From the NCBI RefSeq assembly GCF_030272615.1, contig NC_081405.1, forward strand, positions 472,118,008-472,182,007: a stretch of DNA of 64,000 bases. Reading direction: 5' to 3'. The first letter of the stretch is position 1. Every line of letters begins with the position of its first letter. The notes beneath the pieces were generated by a model. The model did no database searches. It was not told where the DNA came from and worked only from the letters and a program-made list of their open reading frames with translations. Positions 31,180-43,984 of the stretch are shown piece after piece. This DNA comes from Cryptomeria japonica (taxonomy: Eukaryota > Streptophyta > Pinopsida > Cupressales > Cupressaceae). A program made the position numbers and the translations under genes.

Positions 31180-32700
31180 TTATTGAGTTTTGGGCTATCA
31201 ACTACCATTGGTGTACTACTTTTTGGGGTCCTTGTTGGAGAGTTATATTCTTTTGTTTCTAACCCTACTTTTGATGATCACATTGGTGCTTTAGTTTCCC
31301 CTAGGGCTAGCTTTCCCTCTACCACGATTGAGATTGTTGTTGGTGGTGCACATTCTCTGGTGCTTTCTAATTCTTTTGTTGTTGGTGGTTGGATCTTTCC
31401 ATGTGTTGTTGATGTTGGTTCTACTTGCTTTTTGAGGGAGAAATTTTTTCCCAACCCTTGTTCCAAATCCTCCTTGATGGTGGTTTGTTGCTAGAATATG
31501 ATGGAAAATGAGGAATTCTATCCATATAAAGACATGGTGTGAAAGCATATAGCCTTAGGAATTCTTTTTTTACCTTAAAAAATATGTGGTTGATTATTGG
31601 AGGCCTTTTTTAGTGAGTAAGATTGATTTCTTCATGTATGCTAAATGTTCTTTCATTGCTAATTTTGCATCTTTAAAGGATAAACATTCGGTGTTTGGTA
31701 GGTAAAGGTCTTGGAGAAAGAATTCTTTCTCCATAAATCCTTTTTCAACTTTCCTTAACCCTCTTATTGAGATTTTAAATGTGTGTATGGTGGGGTCTAG
31801 AAATCTAAACCTTTCCCTCCAATTTTGATATGTTTCATGTTTTGAGGTCATATGAAACTATTCACTTCATGAAAGTTAATGATTCCACTTCCTACATGGG
31901 GAATTCTACTTTTACTCAAATTTTGGTGGAAACTAACACTTCCAAGCCTCTTCATGAATATGTGGTTTTGATTGTAGGGAAAAGGCCTTGGATTGATCCT
32001 CTTGATTATAAGGATCTCCCTTTAATATGTAAACGATTCTTCTCCATCCATAAACTTAGCTACAAATCTCCCTCTTTCTTGATGGAATGGCTTTGCTACT
32101 TGTTGCAAGAGTGCTAATGAAGATTACTTGACTATTAAATGCCATTGATTTTATGTTCGATGTCTCTTCTCAGGATGATGATGTTTCCTTAGCTTCCAAT
32201 GCAACTCTAACATGCTCTTCAGGCCCTATTGACAATCCTCTTTCCTCAATCCCATAACCCACTTTGCCTTTGGATTAGCTCCAAATTACTAATTTGGTAG
32301 AATCCCACCTTCTACCTTTTCATTTTATAGTTCTTTCTTCACAAGTGGATGGGGTAATTTCCCTCACTTCCTCTTGTTTAAATAATTTGGAAGAAAATAT
32401 CTCATGGATTGTTGTTAGGAGGAAGAAAGGTATTCCTAAATAATTACCCCTAATTCATATTAGTGAGTTGGGTGAGAGTTTTTTCCATACAAGGATTGAT
32501 ATTGCCTAAGAAGGACCCCAAGGGTCCTAAATCTATAATTTGTTTGTAGCTATTTTAGGTAGCTTGGTTGCAATTGTTCTTCACTTTGTTGGTTGTGTTG
32601 TTCTATTGTTTCTATCTAGCTTAATCCTATCTTGTTTTGCCTTATGAAATTTTTTGCAAATTATTGAAACCCTTTTTTATTTCTTATTATAATAAAAAAA
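31180..32700 (+). pseudogene. LINE ORF1 relic (DUF4283 / zf-CCHC_4 type), copy B
   Basis: Related to the relic at 20860-22480. The longest conserved frame (31830-32117) reads IHFMKVNDSTSYMGNSTFTQ and GKRPWIDPLDYKDLPLICKR, where the LDYxxLPLxCxR block is the start of the zf-CCHC_4 knuckle; its later Cys positions are lost. The C-terminal block SWIVVRRKKGIPK appears at 32403-32440. A T-rich then A-rich tail (ATTATAATAAAAAAAC) closes the unit near 32700. No ORF2 follows. Confidence 0.65.
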
Positions 32701-35700
32701 CGTATGTCAAGCATTGAAACTAAGAATCAACTATAATTTTGTAAAGAGACATATTCTTCAAAAATAATAAAAACAAAAGGATAATGATGAGTGAGTACAT
32801 TTTTAATAGGAAGTTATAAGATTCAACTAAGAAGAAATATAAATTAAAAATATAATTCATTTGAAAATGGTAATGAAAATTTGTTTGGTCTAGAAAATGA
32901 TCATAAATATCATAAATGCATTACCAAGTTAAACTCATTAAGAAATGCCAATTATAGTATATCCCCTCCTCAAACTGGTTGGATACATAGGATGTAAGGA
33001 ATTGGAGGTAAGGGTATAGATAACATCATGGTAAGAATTATGTTGATGTAAAAATTGTCAAGGATAAATACCATGTAAACCATAAGTATATGATACATGT
33101 GAAAATTTACATTGTATAAAGCAATAAAAGAACGTAAAGCAATAGGTAACATTATACCATGTAAGATGTGATCAATGATAATAACAATATGTAAGATACT
33201 AATCAAAATATGTGAAGATGAAGGTACATGAAATAGTTAAGTGATAGGATCTTATACAATGATGTGACAATGAATAGTAAAAATAAATTAATGACACATG
33301 TATAGAGTAACACATTCGATAACTACTCCTTGTGTTGTTGCATTTATAGTCAATAATGATATTTTTATAAATGTATGATAGCAACTAGATCTTTCATTAG
33401 TTTTCTTAAGTAGATAAATGAAAAAACACTTTGTTCTAAATGAGGAAGTGGTATAGAAGGCACCTACCTAGTTAGTGTTGGGAGAATTAAGAACCCCTAT
33501 TGGAGATGACTAATATAATATGATAAATAAATATAAGAGTATGTGAAAAATAAAAAACAATATTAACCAATCATCTACAATCAACCTTCCAATTTCTATT
33601 TTATAAAACAAATTATTTATCCAAAGAGATAATATTAATGCACCCACACAAGAAGATAATAGATACGTTATCATGGAATAGTAATTGTTTATTTGTCCAA
33701 CCAACAATAAGATTACCAGGAATAAAAAAACTATATATTAATTGTACGATGATGTTAAATTGTCACACATATAAGCAACTTTGAAGTCTTCACATAGATA
33801 ATCACAATGTATAATTATCTACTATTGCACACTTGGAACCAATAGTTGCATGCTAAATGTCGTTAGTGTATACATGTCTTTTAGTATTGTCACCACCACT
33901 ATATGGGTAAGAGTGGAGGGGACATTTTTAACCTTCAAACATAGGTAGTCAAATTAGGTTAATTTCATATTAATCTTAAACTCGCAAGCCTCCAGGATCT
34001 AATGGCGAGGCTCATTTGATCATATAAGATCATTTTTTAATCTTCCCCCACAAAAATACTATTGTGAATACCCCAAAACGATCCTTTTTACTTAACCTTT
34101 TTCAAACACAAGACTTGTAAAAACATTCACAAATTTGTAAACCCTAAATCCCAAATCTAGATTTTCAAAACTTACATAATATATCTCATTTTTTGAAATG
34201 TTTAAAATCTCTCTACCGTTGCCATGGTTTGAAATTTGCATCAAATCTACTCAACCAACAATTAAATAAAAATATGGATCTTTCACTCCCTTCAACTACA
34301 ATCATCGCTTTAATGACATTTCTTAGAAAATTATTTAGGTTTGTCAAACAATTTCTTACATAACCTTATGAGATAAAAAAACGTGCATAGAAGCTTACAA
34401 TATAACTAAGACATACCACAAAATAACATATGATATACCTTGATAAAACCATTAAGAAAGAAAAATATAACGACCAAAACATTTATAATTAATTCATTAT
34501 TACCAGTAAGAAGTTGTGGACATAGGGTCCACTCCCATATAAAAAGAACGAAACACATCAGCCCTCTGATAGGGGTCCATCACAATAAAAGGGCCATTCG
34601 AGGCCAAATCTAAAATGTTACTATTTCCCCTACAGTAACAAATCCTTTTCTAAACCATGGGCAAGGAAAAATGCTTGATGCCACCAAAACTATCTTTTAG
34701 ACCTAAAACTATCAAGACTCCACATTTGTCCCTTTCTTGGAGGACCTCAAAGTCATTTGATGTTGAGGATTTTGCTTCCTCTCCTTTACTTTTATCTACC
34801 CATAATCATTTGTTAGAAACCATCATCTATTGCGTCAAACTCATTACCTAATACTACTGAATTTTTCAGCGGCACAAAAGAGCTCAATGGAGCGGGATCC
34901 AACAAAATGGGTGACTTCTGCAAAGATTGGGAGTCCACCATGGAACCAACATCAGGTTGGGCATCAGATAGAATTGACGGACAAGCACTAGATGAAGTAG
35001 GGAAGTAAGCCTTGGTGTTTACAAGAGGATCATGGTATTGATTTAAGTGTTAAGAGGATTTGAGAGGAAAAGTTCGACCCTCCTGGTCACTAAAAGTTTG
35101 ACCCTCTTGTACCACTTCTAATGGCCTACCAAATCCATGCCCAAGAGAAAAATAATAAAAAGATCGGACTTTGAAGCCATTCAAATAAAAAAATATCAAT
35201 GAATCAATTGAAACATAAAATCAAACTTAAAATATTAAAACATCAGACATGAGGTTGGAAATCAGAACTTCATTAGGAAAACATATCAGGTTAGAGAATT
35301 CATAAAATGTATGAAATCTAAATCTATATATACCACATGTGTTTGATGCTATCTTAATTGTTGTTGCAAGTGATCAAATGTAGGAACTCTTGCTAGCAAT
35401 ATCAAGGTTTAAGCATGTGGGGTGTAGGAGAAACAACTTTAGCATGGTAGAGATCAACACATGGAAGTTACTCAAAGGAAAAGATTTCACAAGAGACACC
35501 AAGTGGAGAAGGAATTTTCGGTCTATTCCAAACTCCACCACCTCAACATCAGGTTCAAGGAGTTGTTCTTTGCATATCAAAGCAAATCTTAGTTGAGTCT
35601 TACTTGAAATCGTCCATCATTCTTGCATTCCTAATGTTAGTCTAGTATCCCTAAACCCTCGAACTTTTTTCTTTTTTTTTTTAAAATCGTCATTAGTAGT

Positions 35701-35980
35701 AGTAGGAAAAGAACTTCATTGCATATCATTCGTAAGACTAGCTTGTGATCAAGAATTTTGTCTCCTAAAAGAACAATTGTGTAAATCCCCCTTGTGATTC
35801 CAACAAATCACATCAAATCACTAAGTCAGTCTACATATAAGGTCAAGACCTAACAATCAGAACCTTTGAGTCACCTCGTATGATCACGAAGCTTAACATA
35901 AGAGGATATTTTGTTCAAGAGAGGATAAGATACTTAGTATTTTATTATGTGTTTGAAGGTGTCATAAAAAACACATCAAC
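32701..35980. other. AT-rich spacer, nothing firmly recognised
   Basis: About 3.3 kb without a supportable gene. A short plus frame at 34657-34851 (MGKEKCLMPPKLSFRPKT) in a slightly less AT-rich block may be a decayed retroposon, but shows no known motif. Confidence 0.4.
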
Positions 35981-37144
35981 AATGGGGAAGTGCAAGGTGT
36001 TGGGGATGAGTTAGCTTATGATGACTTTCGTGAGATTACTCCTTTGGTGCCCAGGTTTGAGTTCTTTGAAGGGAAATTATTAAAAGAGTTGTCCAAGTCT
36101 TTGCTATATTGGATTGTTCTTCCTAGAATTGAGTTTGAAGAAGTTTCCTATATAGGCACATCTAGTAGTTCAACGGTGCTTGGAGTAGATGGCATTGCAA
36201 ATCTTCTAGCTTAACTTGGGACCTTGAGATCTTACTTAATTTCAATTTGGATCAGCATGGTATTTTTGGGGCTAAGTTAATATGTATTGTCCTTTCAGCA
36301 AGCCCTAGGATGGAAACCCTTGTGCTTGGGTGGATTGAATGAAAACCCAATTCCATATACTAGGAGAATTTATTACAAGATTCATATTTGAACTTCATTG
36401 TGAAATTGGTGAAGTCTTCTTTGAAGACCAATTCTATAGGGCATGAAAGAGTTATTTAGTATTGTGAAGATATGATATCAATCGGTATGAACTTTTTCTT
36501 ATTGATGAACAAGCTATTGGTTGGGTAAAATAAAGTATCATTATTTGGAGGTTTGTTATCTATTCAAAGGTGGATGACTTGCATTTGTTAAGGGAAATTA
36601 AATTTGGAGGAGCTTGTATCATGGAGTTTAATTGAAGACATCGAGCTCAAATGTATAAGTAAATTTGGAGACATTGATAAACATTTGAGCCACTAGCTTT
36701 GTTAAATATTTCAGGGAGTCATGGAATATAAAGATTTACTATGGTGTGGATTTTGTGAACTATCATTTGGGTAAACATGGAGTAATCTTTGGAGATCACT
36801 ACACTTCTATTGCCACCAATGAAACCTGAGGAATTGTTTTATTAAAAAGGAGTTTATTTGCAAAACTCAAAGTGATACATTTTGGTAGAGGAATTAATAA
36901 TGAGCATCTTTCCTTATTCTCAAGTGAAAATCTTGAGACATTTTGAGAAAGTTCATGGTTTATGGAATCAACTTGATTAATACACTAATGGGCATTGGTT
37001 TTCTCTAGTGGGTATCATCCTTTGCCATGCTTAGTGACTAAATGGCTTTGTTGAGTGATTTATCAATTTTATCATATGCATATCAATTCCAAAACAGTCT
37101 GGAGGATTTTGTAAGGAAGTTAAGTAGCAAAACAACTTGATACA

Positions 37145-37803
37145 CTAACCTTGAGAGGAGGGTAATGCAAAAACTTTTACAAATCATTACAACAATTACA
37201 AAAACTTAACATAAATAAACATAAATAGCATGCATACCACAACACAGTGATTTATGTGGGGAAAACCCTTTTGGGAGAAAAAATCCACAGTCCAAAAGCC
37301 ACCCAATATATTATTTGGAAATCAATAACAAATTAATGTATACTTTCAGAGCAAGCTTCTTACAAGAGTACCACTAATGTGATCCAGAGGCAACTCAATA
37401 ACTATCTAACTCTGATAACACATCACAATACAATAGTCATAATACAACCTCCTCTTAAAATAGGGTTGCCTCTTAGGGAAAAGAGAACACTCAAAATATC
37501 TACCATTAGATCTTGATCTAATGATAACCGACCAAGATTTACAATGATAGACTATATGTGAAATTTAATTTTGGAAGTGTTGCCCCCCCCCCCCCCCCCA
37601 AAACACACACACACACTGAGTCGCATTAGCCCCGAGATCGAGTCCGGCAAGGGGGAACCCATTGCAACCCCCAAGTTGGGGCTCTACCCCTGAACCCCCG
37701 ATAGTCAGGGGCAAGCCCTCAAACCCTTGTCATCACATATCAATACTAACCTTTTATCAATAATATTTTTTATCATTACAAGGTTAAGACACAATTTTCC
37801 TAA
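37145..37803 (-). mobile_element. Copia LTR fragment inserted in the left LARD LTR
   Basis: It has CTTGAGAGGAGGGTAATGC at the left end and TTATGTGGGGAAAACCCTTTTG inside, the same arrangement as the Sirevirus-type LTRs. At its right end the minus strand starts TTAGGAAAATTGTGTC. It includes CATTAGATC-TT-GATCTAATG (perfect hairpin, 37504-37523), a run of 17 C followed by (AC)n at 37583-37615, and a G/C-rich palindromic block near 37650-37715. Confidence 0.55.
37583..37615. repeat. Poly-C (17) plus (AC)n microsatellite
   Basis: Seventeen consecutive C followed by AAAACACACACACACAC. The run length is likely to vary or be misassembled. Confidence 0.85.
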
Positions 37804-38545
37804 TAGATTTATTTGACAGATTGGGCAATTCTTCCTTCTTGAGTGTATTCTCAGGAGTAGTAAATGTGAGATGTGGAGGCATGGCATGAACTTTGATGAA
37901 GTTATTTATGGTCGACTTGGAATTTTAACCACTTTCTAGTTGCATCTATTGCTAAGAGAAAGTCATGGAATCAACAATAGGAGACTTAAGTGCTTGTTGT
38001 TGCCACTAAAACTTAGTTTACTAGTTTTTTGGGTATTAAGAGGGGCATTGGACTTTTTCTAAGCTTTGTGGGCATTTGGTATGCTTTTATGCTACTATTC
38101 TATGTACTCAACTACATGGTGGGTGTTCCTTGATATTGATGTGGTTAAAGAATGGTATATAAACTTAGCAGTTGTTTATATTCAAATACATTTCTTTGCA
38201 AGGTATTTCGCATTATATCTCTGTGTTCCTCGATATCAATTAGTTGCCTAAGTGTTACATCTCTATGCAAACATCAATGAACTTCTATATACTTTTAAAG
38301 GACTGAAATGTTTAATTTTATTTAAATAATTTGTGTATAAAATTGTAATAAATTTCAAAATAGTGAAATAAACTCTCTTGGTTATTCTTTTGGTGATTGA
38401 TCTCACTATAAAATTACAATGCATTTTGAAATCTAAAACCTAAATCAAAATAATCAATTCATACACAATTACAAACTATTTGGCGAAAACATTTAGAGGA
38501 AAGATTGTTGAAAAATGTGTGTAAAATCCAATGGGGATAATACAG

Positions 38546-38556
38546 TGGTATCAGTG
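38546..38556 (+). promoter_or_regulatory. Primer-binding site of the LARD-like element
   Basis: TGGTATCAGTG one base after the LTR end ATAATACA, close to the tRNA-iMet complement TGGTATCAGAGC. Confidence 0.65.
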
Positions 38557-41500
38557 TTGTGCATCCTACCAGCCCGAGGAGTTATTAGTAAAAGTTAATT
38601 TTCAAATTTTCTTATGCTTAGTTGCAGTCAAGTGTTGCTCATTTTAGTGAAAAAAAATGATTTTTTTTGAAGGGCTCTTTTTAGAGGGCTTGAAAGAAGT
38701 GCAACAAAGTTTACAAAGATTTGCACAATTATATAAGCATCCTGAGTTGTTCAAAACTCTCTTTTCAATTAAAGAGAAAGCAAAAATAAAAGAGAGGGAT
38801 TCTTCCACTACAAGAAATCATGACTTGGCAACAAGAATGATTTAAGAAAACAAAACTTTTGATTTCCATGCAAAGGGCCCTAAGAGCCTAATAACCTATA
38901 CACATGTAAAATAGTAAATATGTTGGAGAAAGAACTACAAGTCATAGATGAAGAGACTGGAAAAGAAAATAGAAAAATTATTTAATTAGCCATCCAAACA
39001 TCTCATTAGAATATTGTGCTAACGTTGAACCTATTGAAAGTTTTAGTATACTCATGCCATCATCTTAGGAGGGTTACAAGAAAATCCAGGAAGTTAAAAT
39101 TGTTTCTAATGGTCATGGTGCTTCTAAAATTGAGGATGAATCTAACTCTTCATGTGCTTTTACTAATGAAGATGGGTACATTGTTGTTCATGAGATCGGA
39201 GAATATGACCTCACTAAGTCAACAAAGGAAGTTTGGACAAACAACAAAGATGATTAAACTAACTCAATTGTATTCCAATAGAGTGACACAATGGTTTGTA
39301 AGGAGAAATAATCAATTGTTGCTACAGGTGAAGGGTATACGAGTCCCTTTGTTGGTGCTTTAGAGATTATTATTGACAAACCTTGTGAAAAGATGGATTC
39401 CTTTAATGAATATATATTTGATCATAACGTTGTCCCACCATCATGAAAAATGCATGACATCATCTAGTGAGACAATTGAGTTTGATGGCGATATTGTTTC
39501 TACAGTTGAAAGCAAATCAGAAAATTTATTGTGTGATAGCCCATATCACTTTGATGAATTTGAATAGGGGCCTTTAGCATTGTAGGATTTGAAGGATCAG
39601 TTATTGGTCACCAAGGAGAAAATTGTGGAAGTACTAACAAGGGCAAATAATAGTCATAAACACATTGAAGATCTTATTTCAAAAACACATATTGAGAAGA
39701 AAAAAATAATAATTGCAAGTGGAGTCACTAACACACAACTACGCACAATGAAAGAAGCATTAAAAATATTAAATTTAATACTTGCAATTGCTCATGGATA
39801 TGGATCTTACAATGAAGTTCACTAAAGACAAGGAAAAAGAGGTTGATGAACTTTTCTTATAGCTAAGCTCATTTGTCATTATATAAAGAAAAAAATTAGA
39901 TAATTACTACAACCACACCTAAGGAACAAGAAGGTAATACAAGGATTATGAAGATTAAGCAATAATTGAAGGGATTGATGAAATCTATAGGTATAAAATA
40001 TTGCATAATATTTCCAATTCCTTATTCTGAGGAGATTCATAATGTTGATGGAGATTAGAAGGTACAATAAGGATTTGAACTCATAAATTCTGATGATCAA
40101 ACTTCACATGATAATGTAGTTGCAGCTATGGGATAGCTTCTATAATAGGTTATGTAGGCAGATAGAAGATTAGTTGCATGAGTTCTACTAAAGATAGAAG
40201 AATAGTTGCATGAGTTCTACGAAGACACCAATGAAATTTATGAAGCAAGTGCTGATTTTATGATTGTGAACAACAGTCCATTATCTTCATATTATCTTGT
40301 TCATCATGAGATGATAGATATGTTCTATGTGGATAACCTTGATAAGGGGCATTAAGCATGAGATTGTGTTTATGGATCCAAGCTACACTCTAGGTATGAC
40401 TTTTCATAGTGGATTTACTTTTCCTTACTACATGAAGATTATCACAATGTGGTATGTGAAGTTTTTGTCTGCATGGATCTAACAAGAGGTTCGAATTTTC
40501 GTTGGAGTCATCTTATTGAAGGGTTGTCCATGGAAACTAAGAGATTGCCACTAAGTAAGATACTCCATATTGACAATGCATGATTTAAATTAGACATCAC
40601 TCCTTTAAGGTGGTTATCAAATGAAACATACGTAATCCCCAACCTTGATATTGTTGTTTGTCATCCATTATTAACCAATGATCAAATATTTCATACCCCT
40701 AGTTGATGAGTTGGAAAATTCCATTAGTATGTAGCAGATTGGAGAATTTTCAAGATTGGTTTGAAATATTACAACGTGCACACTAATGATTGGTGGTTGT
40801 CCTATAATGTTAATCATAAAATTTTAGACTTTTGCATTGATGTTAGCAGTCAATTGCACAAGTTGGAATGCACAGGATTGTCACTTCCAACTCTTGGAGT
40901 GCGATTATTGATGTTGATGATTTTTTGTGTGATGTGTATCCTTTCACTTTAAGGATTTACGATGATTCATTAGTGGTATGTGGTATTGTGGTGGATCCAG
41001 TTGAGTTGCCTATTGGGTCAAGGCCACTGACAATTTACTTTTTGCAGTGGGCTATTATGGATTAGATCATCTTGGGTTGACGATTGACCTTTTTGACTTA
41101 CCACAAGGAAGGGGGTGCTATTGTGGGTTACAAATTGATGGGGTAGATACTATTTTTGTTGATACTACTAGTTTCATCCAATGAATACTTGATGGGTATA
41201 AATGGAGATCAGAATAGTACAGTGTCAACATGGTGGAGTTACTATTTGTGTTGGTATCTATGCCTAAGGACTTTTCTAGGGGTTATTGGTAACTAATGAT
41301 GATTGAAGAAACACCCCACGAGAAGTTATGGGCCTTAAAGATGATAATGTTTTTGTTGTTATCTCTCATTGAAGATCTCATATGAGTCGTTTTGAGTTAC
41401 TGCAAATGGATTGGAGAGAAATTATGAGTAGAACATGGTCTCCTACTAAGTTGGTGACTTTTGGGAAGACACTTCTATCCAAGGGCATAAACAAAAAAAT

Positions 41501-42094
41501 TATTTTGGCCAAGATTAATCCATTTTGCAGCAATTGTTTCTTTGGAAAAGTGTTGTATTTTAAAAATGCAGACTTATTCAACTACATATTTGAGAAATTC
41601 CAATCCAATCAGCACATTGTCAAGAGTTAGTTTTGGGCTTCGAATAGAGAGAATGTCAAGTTTGGCTAATCAATTTGGATGTTGGTTAGATGGTTGGGCA
41701 CCAAATAGGTATAAATTCTTCTATTTAGATTGCATTTATATTGGGACAATAGATTAGATTTAAGTGACAATTGTGATGGGGAAGTGCAAAGTGTTGGGAA
41801 TGTTTTAGCTTATGATGAATTTCACGATCTTACTCCTTTGGTGCCAAGATTTGGGTCCTTCAAAGGGCAATTATCTGAGGAGTTGACCGAGTCTTTGTTG
41901 TATTGGATTGGTCTTCTTATAGGTGGGTTTTAGGAGATCTCTTGTACATGTGTTTAGCAGGACAATGCTCAGAGTGGATGGTGTTTTAGATCTCCTAGGT
42001 TGATTTGGGACTCTCAAATTTTACTTGGTTTCAGTTCAGATTATCATGGTGATTTTAGGGCCGAGTTGTTATTGCTTGAGGACAAGCAATTTTT
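38557..42094 (+). mobile_element. Internal region of LARD-like element, no recognisable gag or pol
   Basis: About 3.5 kb between primer site and polypurine tract. Only short frames occur (for example 38657-38845 with LQRFAQLYKHPELFKTLF; 40868-41065 with DVYPFTLRIYDDSLVVCG; 41382-41630; 41730-41933 with LTPLVPRFGSFKGQLSEELT). None shows a protease, RT, RNase H, integrase or zinc-knuckle motif. The frame at 41730-41933 is mirrored in the left copy at 35990-36214 (ITPLVPRFEFFEGKLLKELS), so it may descend from a real ORF. Confidence 0.6.
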
Positions 42095-42107
42095 GGGAAG
42101 GGAGAAC
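42095..42107 (+). promoter_or_regulatory. Polypurine tract
   Basis: TGGGAAGGGAGAAC directly before TATAATTTCCC, the right LTR start (ancestrally probably TGTAATGTCCC). Confidence 0.65.
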
Positions 42108-43983
42108 TATAATTTCCCTTTTATTTTGACCTTAGAATATTATTAAATGACTAAAGATTATAAAATATCGATAAATAAATAAATTTAATGACGACTTATT
42201 TTAATTATGTAATAAGGTCGTAAAGTAATAATTTAATTAAATATTGAATGGTCTTAAGTTTTTCAGGATCATTCGTATTTAATTAGTTTGGCATTGGACC
42301 ATGGTTATTAAATGATTTTATATGTCAATAGAAAATTAATAATATCACGTTATTATTTCCCAAGGTAAAATAAAAAATTAAAAGGAGAGAAATTTGCAAA
42401 GCATTCTAGAAGTTCTTAGAGTTGGTTATAAAAGAGCAATGAAAAGCTCATTTAAGATATGCTTGGTTTATTATTTCTCTTGAAGAACTATGAGAGCTTC
42501 TGTCATTCAGTTCAACAAACCATAGGATGGAAACCCAAACGAATTTGGGTGAATTGCACAAAACCCAATTCCATCTATTAGATAGATTCATTTCAAAATT
42601 TGCATTTGAGTTTCATTATAAAATTGGCGAAGACTTCTTCTAAGACCAATTTTGAAGGTATGATAGAATTATTTAATGTAGTGAAGATTTGATATTGGTG
42701 TGATTTTTTTCCTACTCATGGACAAGCTATTGGCTGGGCAAAATAAAGTATCATTATTTGGAGGCCTATTATCTATTCAAAGGTGGACAACTTGCATTTG
42801 ATATATAAATGCAATTAAATCTCAAGGAGCTTGTATCGTGGGGTTTTATTGAAGACATCAGTCTCGAATGTCTAAAGAAATCTGTACATTGATAAACATT
42901 TGAGCCGCCAGTTTTGTTAAATCTTCTAGGAAGTCGTGGAATATAAAGATTTACCATGGCACGTATTTTGTGAACCGTCGTTTGGGTAAACATGGAGTAA
43001 TCTTTGGAGATCACCGCATTTCTATTGCCGTCAATGAAACCAGAAGAATCATTTTGTGAAAAGGAGTTTATTTGCAGAACTCAAAGTGGATACATTTTGG
43101 CATATGAATTAGTGACTATCATCTTTCCTTATTCCTGGGCGAAAATCTTGAAACATTCTGAGCTAGTTCAGGGCTTCTAAGGTCGACTTGAATAATGGAT
43201 AAACATATTAAGAACATTAGTCAATTCTGAGTGTTTAACAATTTTAAGTCTATAAATATATTCTTAATGTGATGGGACACCTTAAGCAACATATTAAGTC
43301 TAAAAAAGGTCAATCAATTTTAAATGTTTAATATTTTTAAATTTAGAAATATAAAATGTACATGACATAAATTTTGGTGAAGTTATTTTTGATCGACTTA
43401 ACATTTTAACTACTTTCCAGCTGCATGTATTGCTAAGGGGAAGTCACGGAATCGCCATTAGGAGACCCCAAGTGCTGGTTGATGCCACTAGAGTTTATTT
43501 CATGAGTTTCTTGGGTATTAAGAAGGGCGTTGGACTTTTCCTAAGCTGCGTGGGCATTTGGTATGCTTTTCTGCTACTGTTCTGTGTATTGTCGTGGTTA
43601 AACAATTGTATATACACTCAGTAGTTGTTATTTGCGTTCAGATGCATCTTCTTTTTTAGGTATTTCACATTATATCTTTGTGTTCCTCGATATCAGTTAG
43701 CTGGGAATTTTATATCTCTGTGCAAACATCAATGAACTTCTAGATATATTTATAGGACTAAAATGTTTGATTGTATTTCAGTCATTCCAGTGCAAATTTG
43801 TAATCATTTTCAAAACAGTAAAATAAAATGTCTCAGTTATTCATCTAGTGATTGATCTCAATGCAAAATTACAATGCTTTCTGAAATCTGAAACCTAAAT
43901 AAAAATAATCAATTCATACAAACCCGCAAATTGCTCACAGGAAATTATTGAAAAACCTGTGTAAAATCCAGTGGGATAATACA
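42108..43983 (+). mobile_element. Right LTR of LARD-like element (1876 bp)
   Basis: It runs from TATAATTTCCC after the polypurine tract to GTGGGATAATACA. The latter matches the left LTR end at 38544, after which a primer site follows on the left and unrelated gypsy integrase follows here. It shares GCTATTGGCTGGGCAAAATAAA-type blocks with the left LTR. Confidence 0.78.
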
Positions 43984-43984
43984 T

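Larger units (their letters stand above)
35981..38544 (+). mobile_element. Left partial copy of LARD-like element: internal 3' end plus LTR with deleted start
   Basis: 35981-36278 matches 41770-42070 (for example GGGGAAGTGCAA(G/A)GTGTTGGG, ACTCCTTTGGTGCC). 36296-38544 matches the right LTR from 42509 on (AGGATGGAAACCC, GGCATTTGGTATGCTTTT, GTGTAAAATCCA.TGGGATAATACA). About 440 bp holding the polypurine tract and LTR start are missing in between. A copia LTR piece is inserted at about 37145-37803. Confidence 0.8.
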
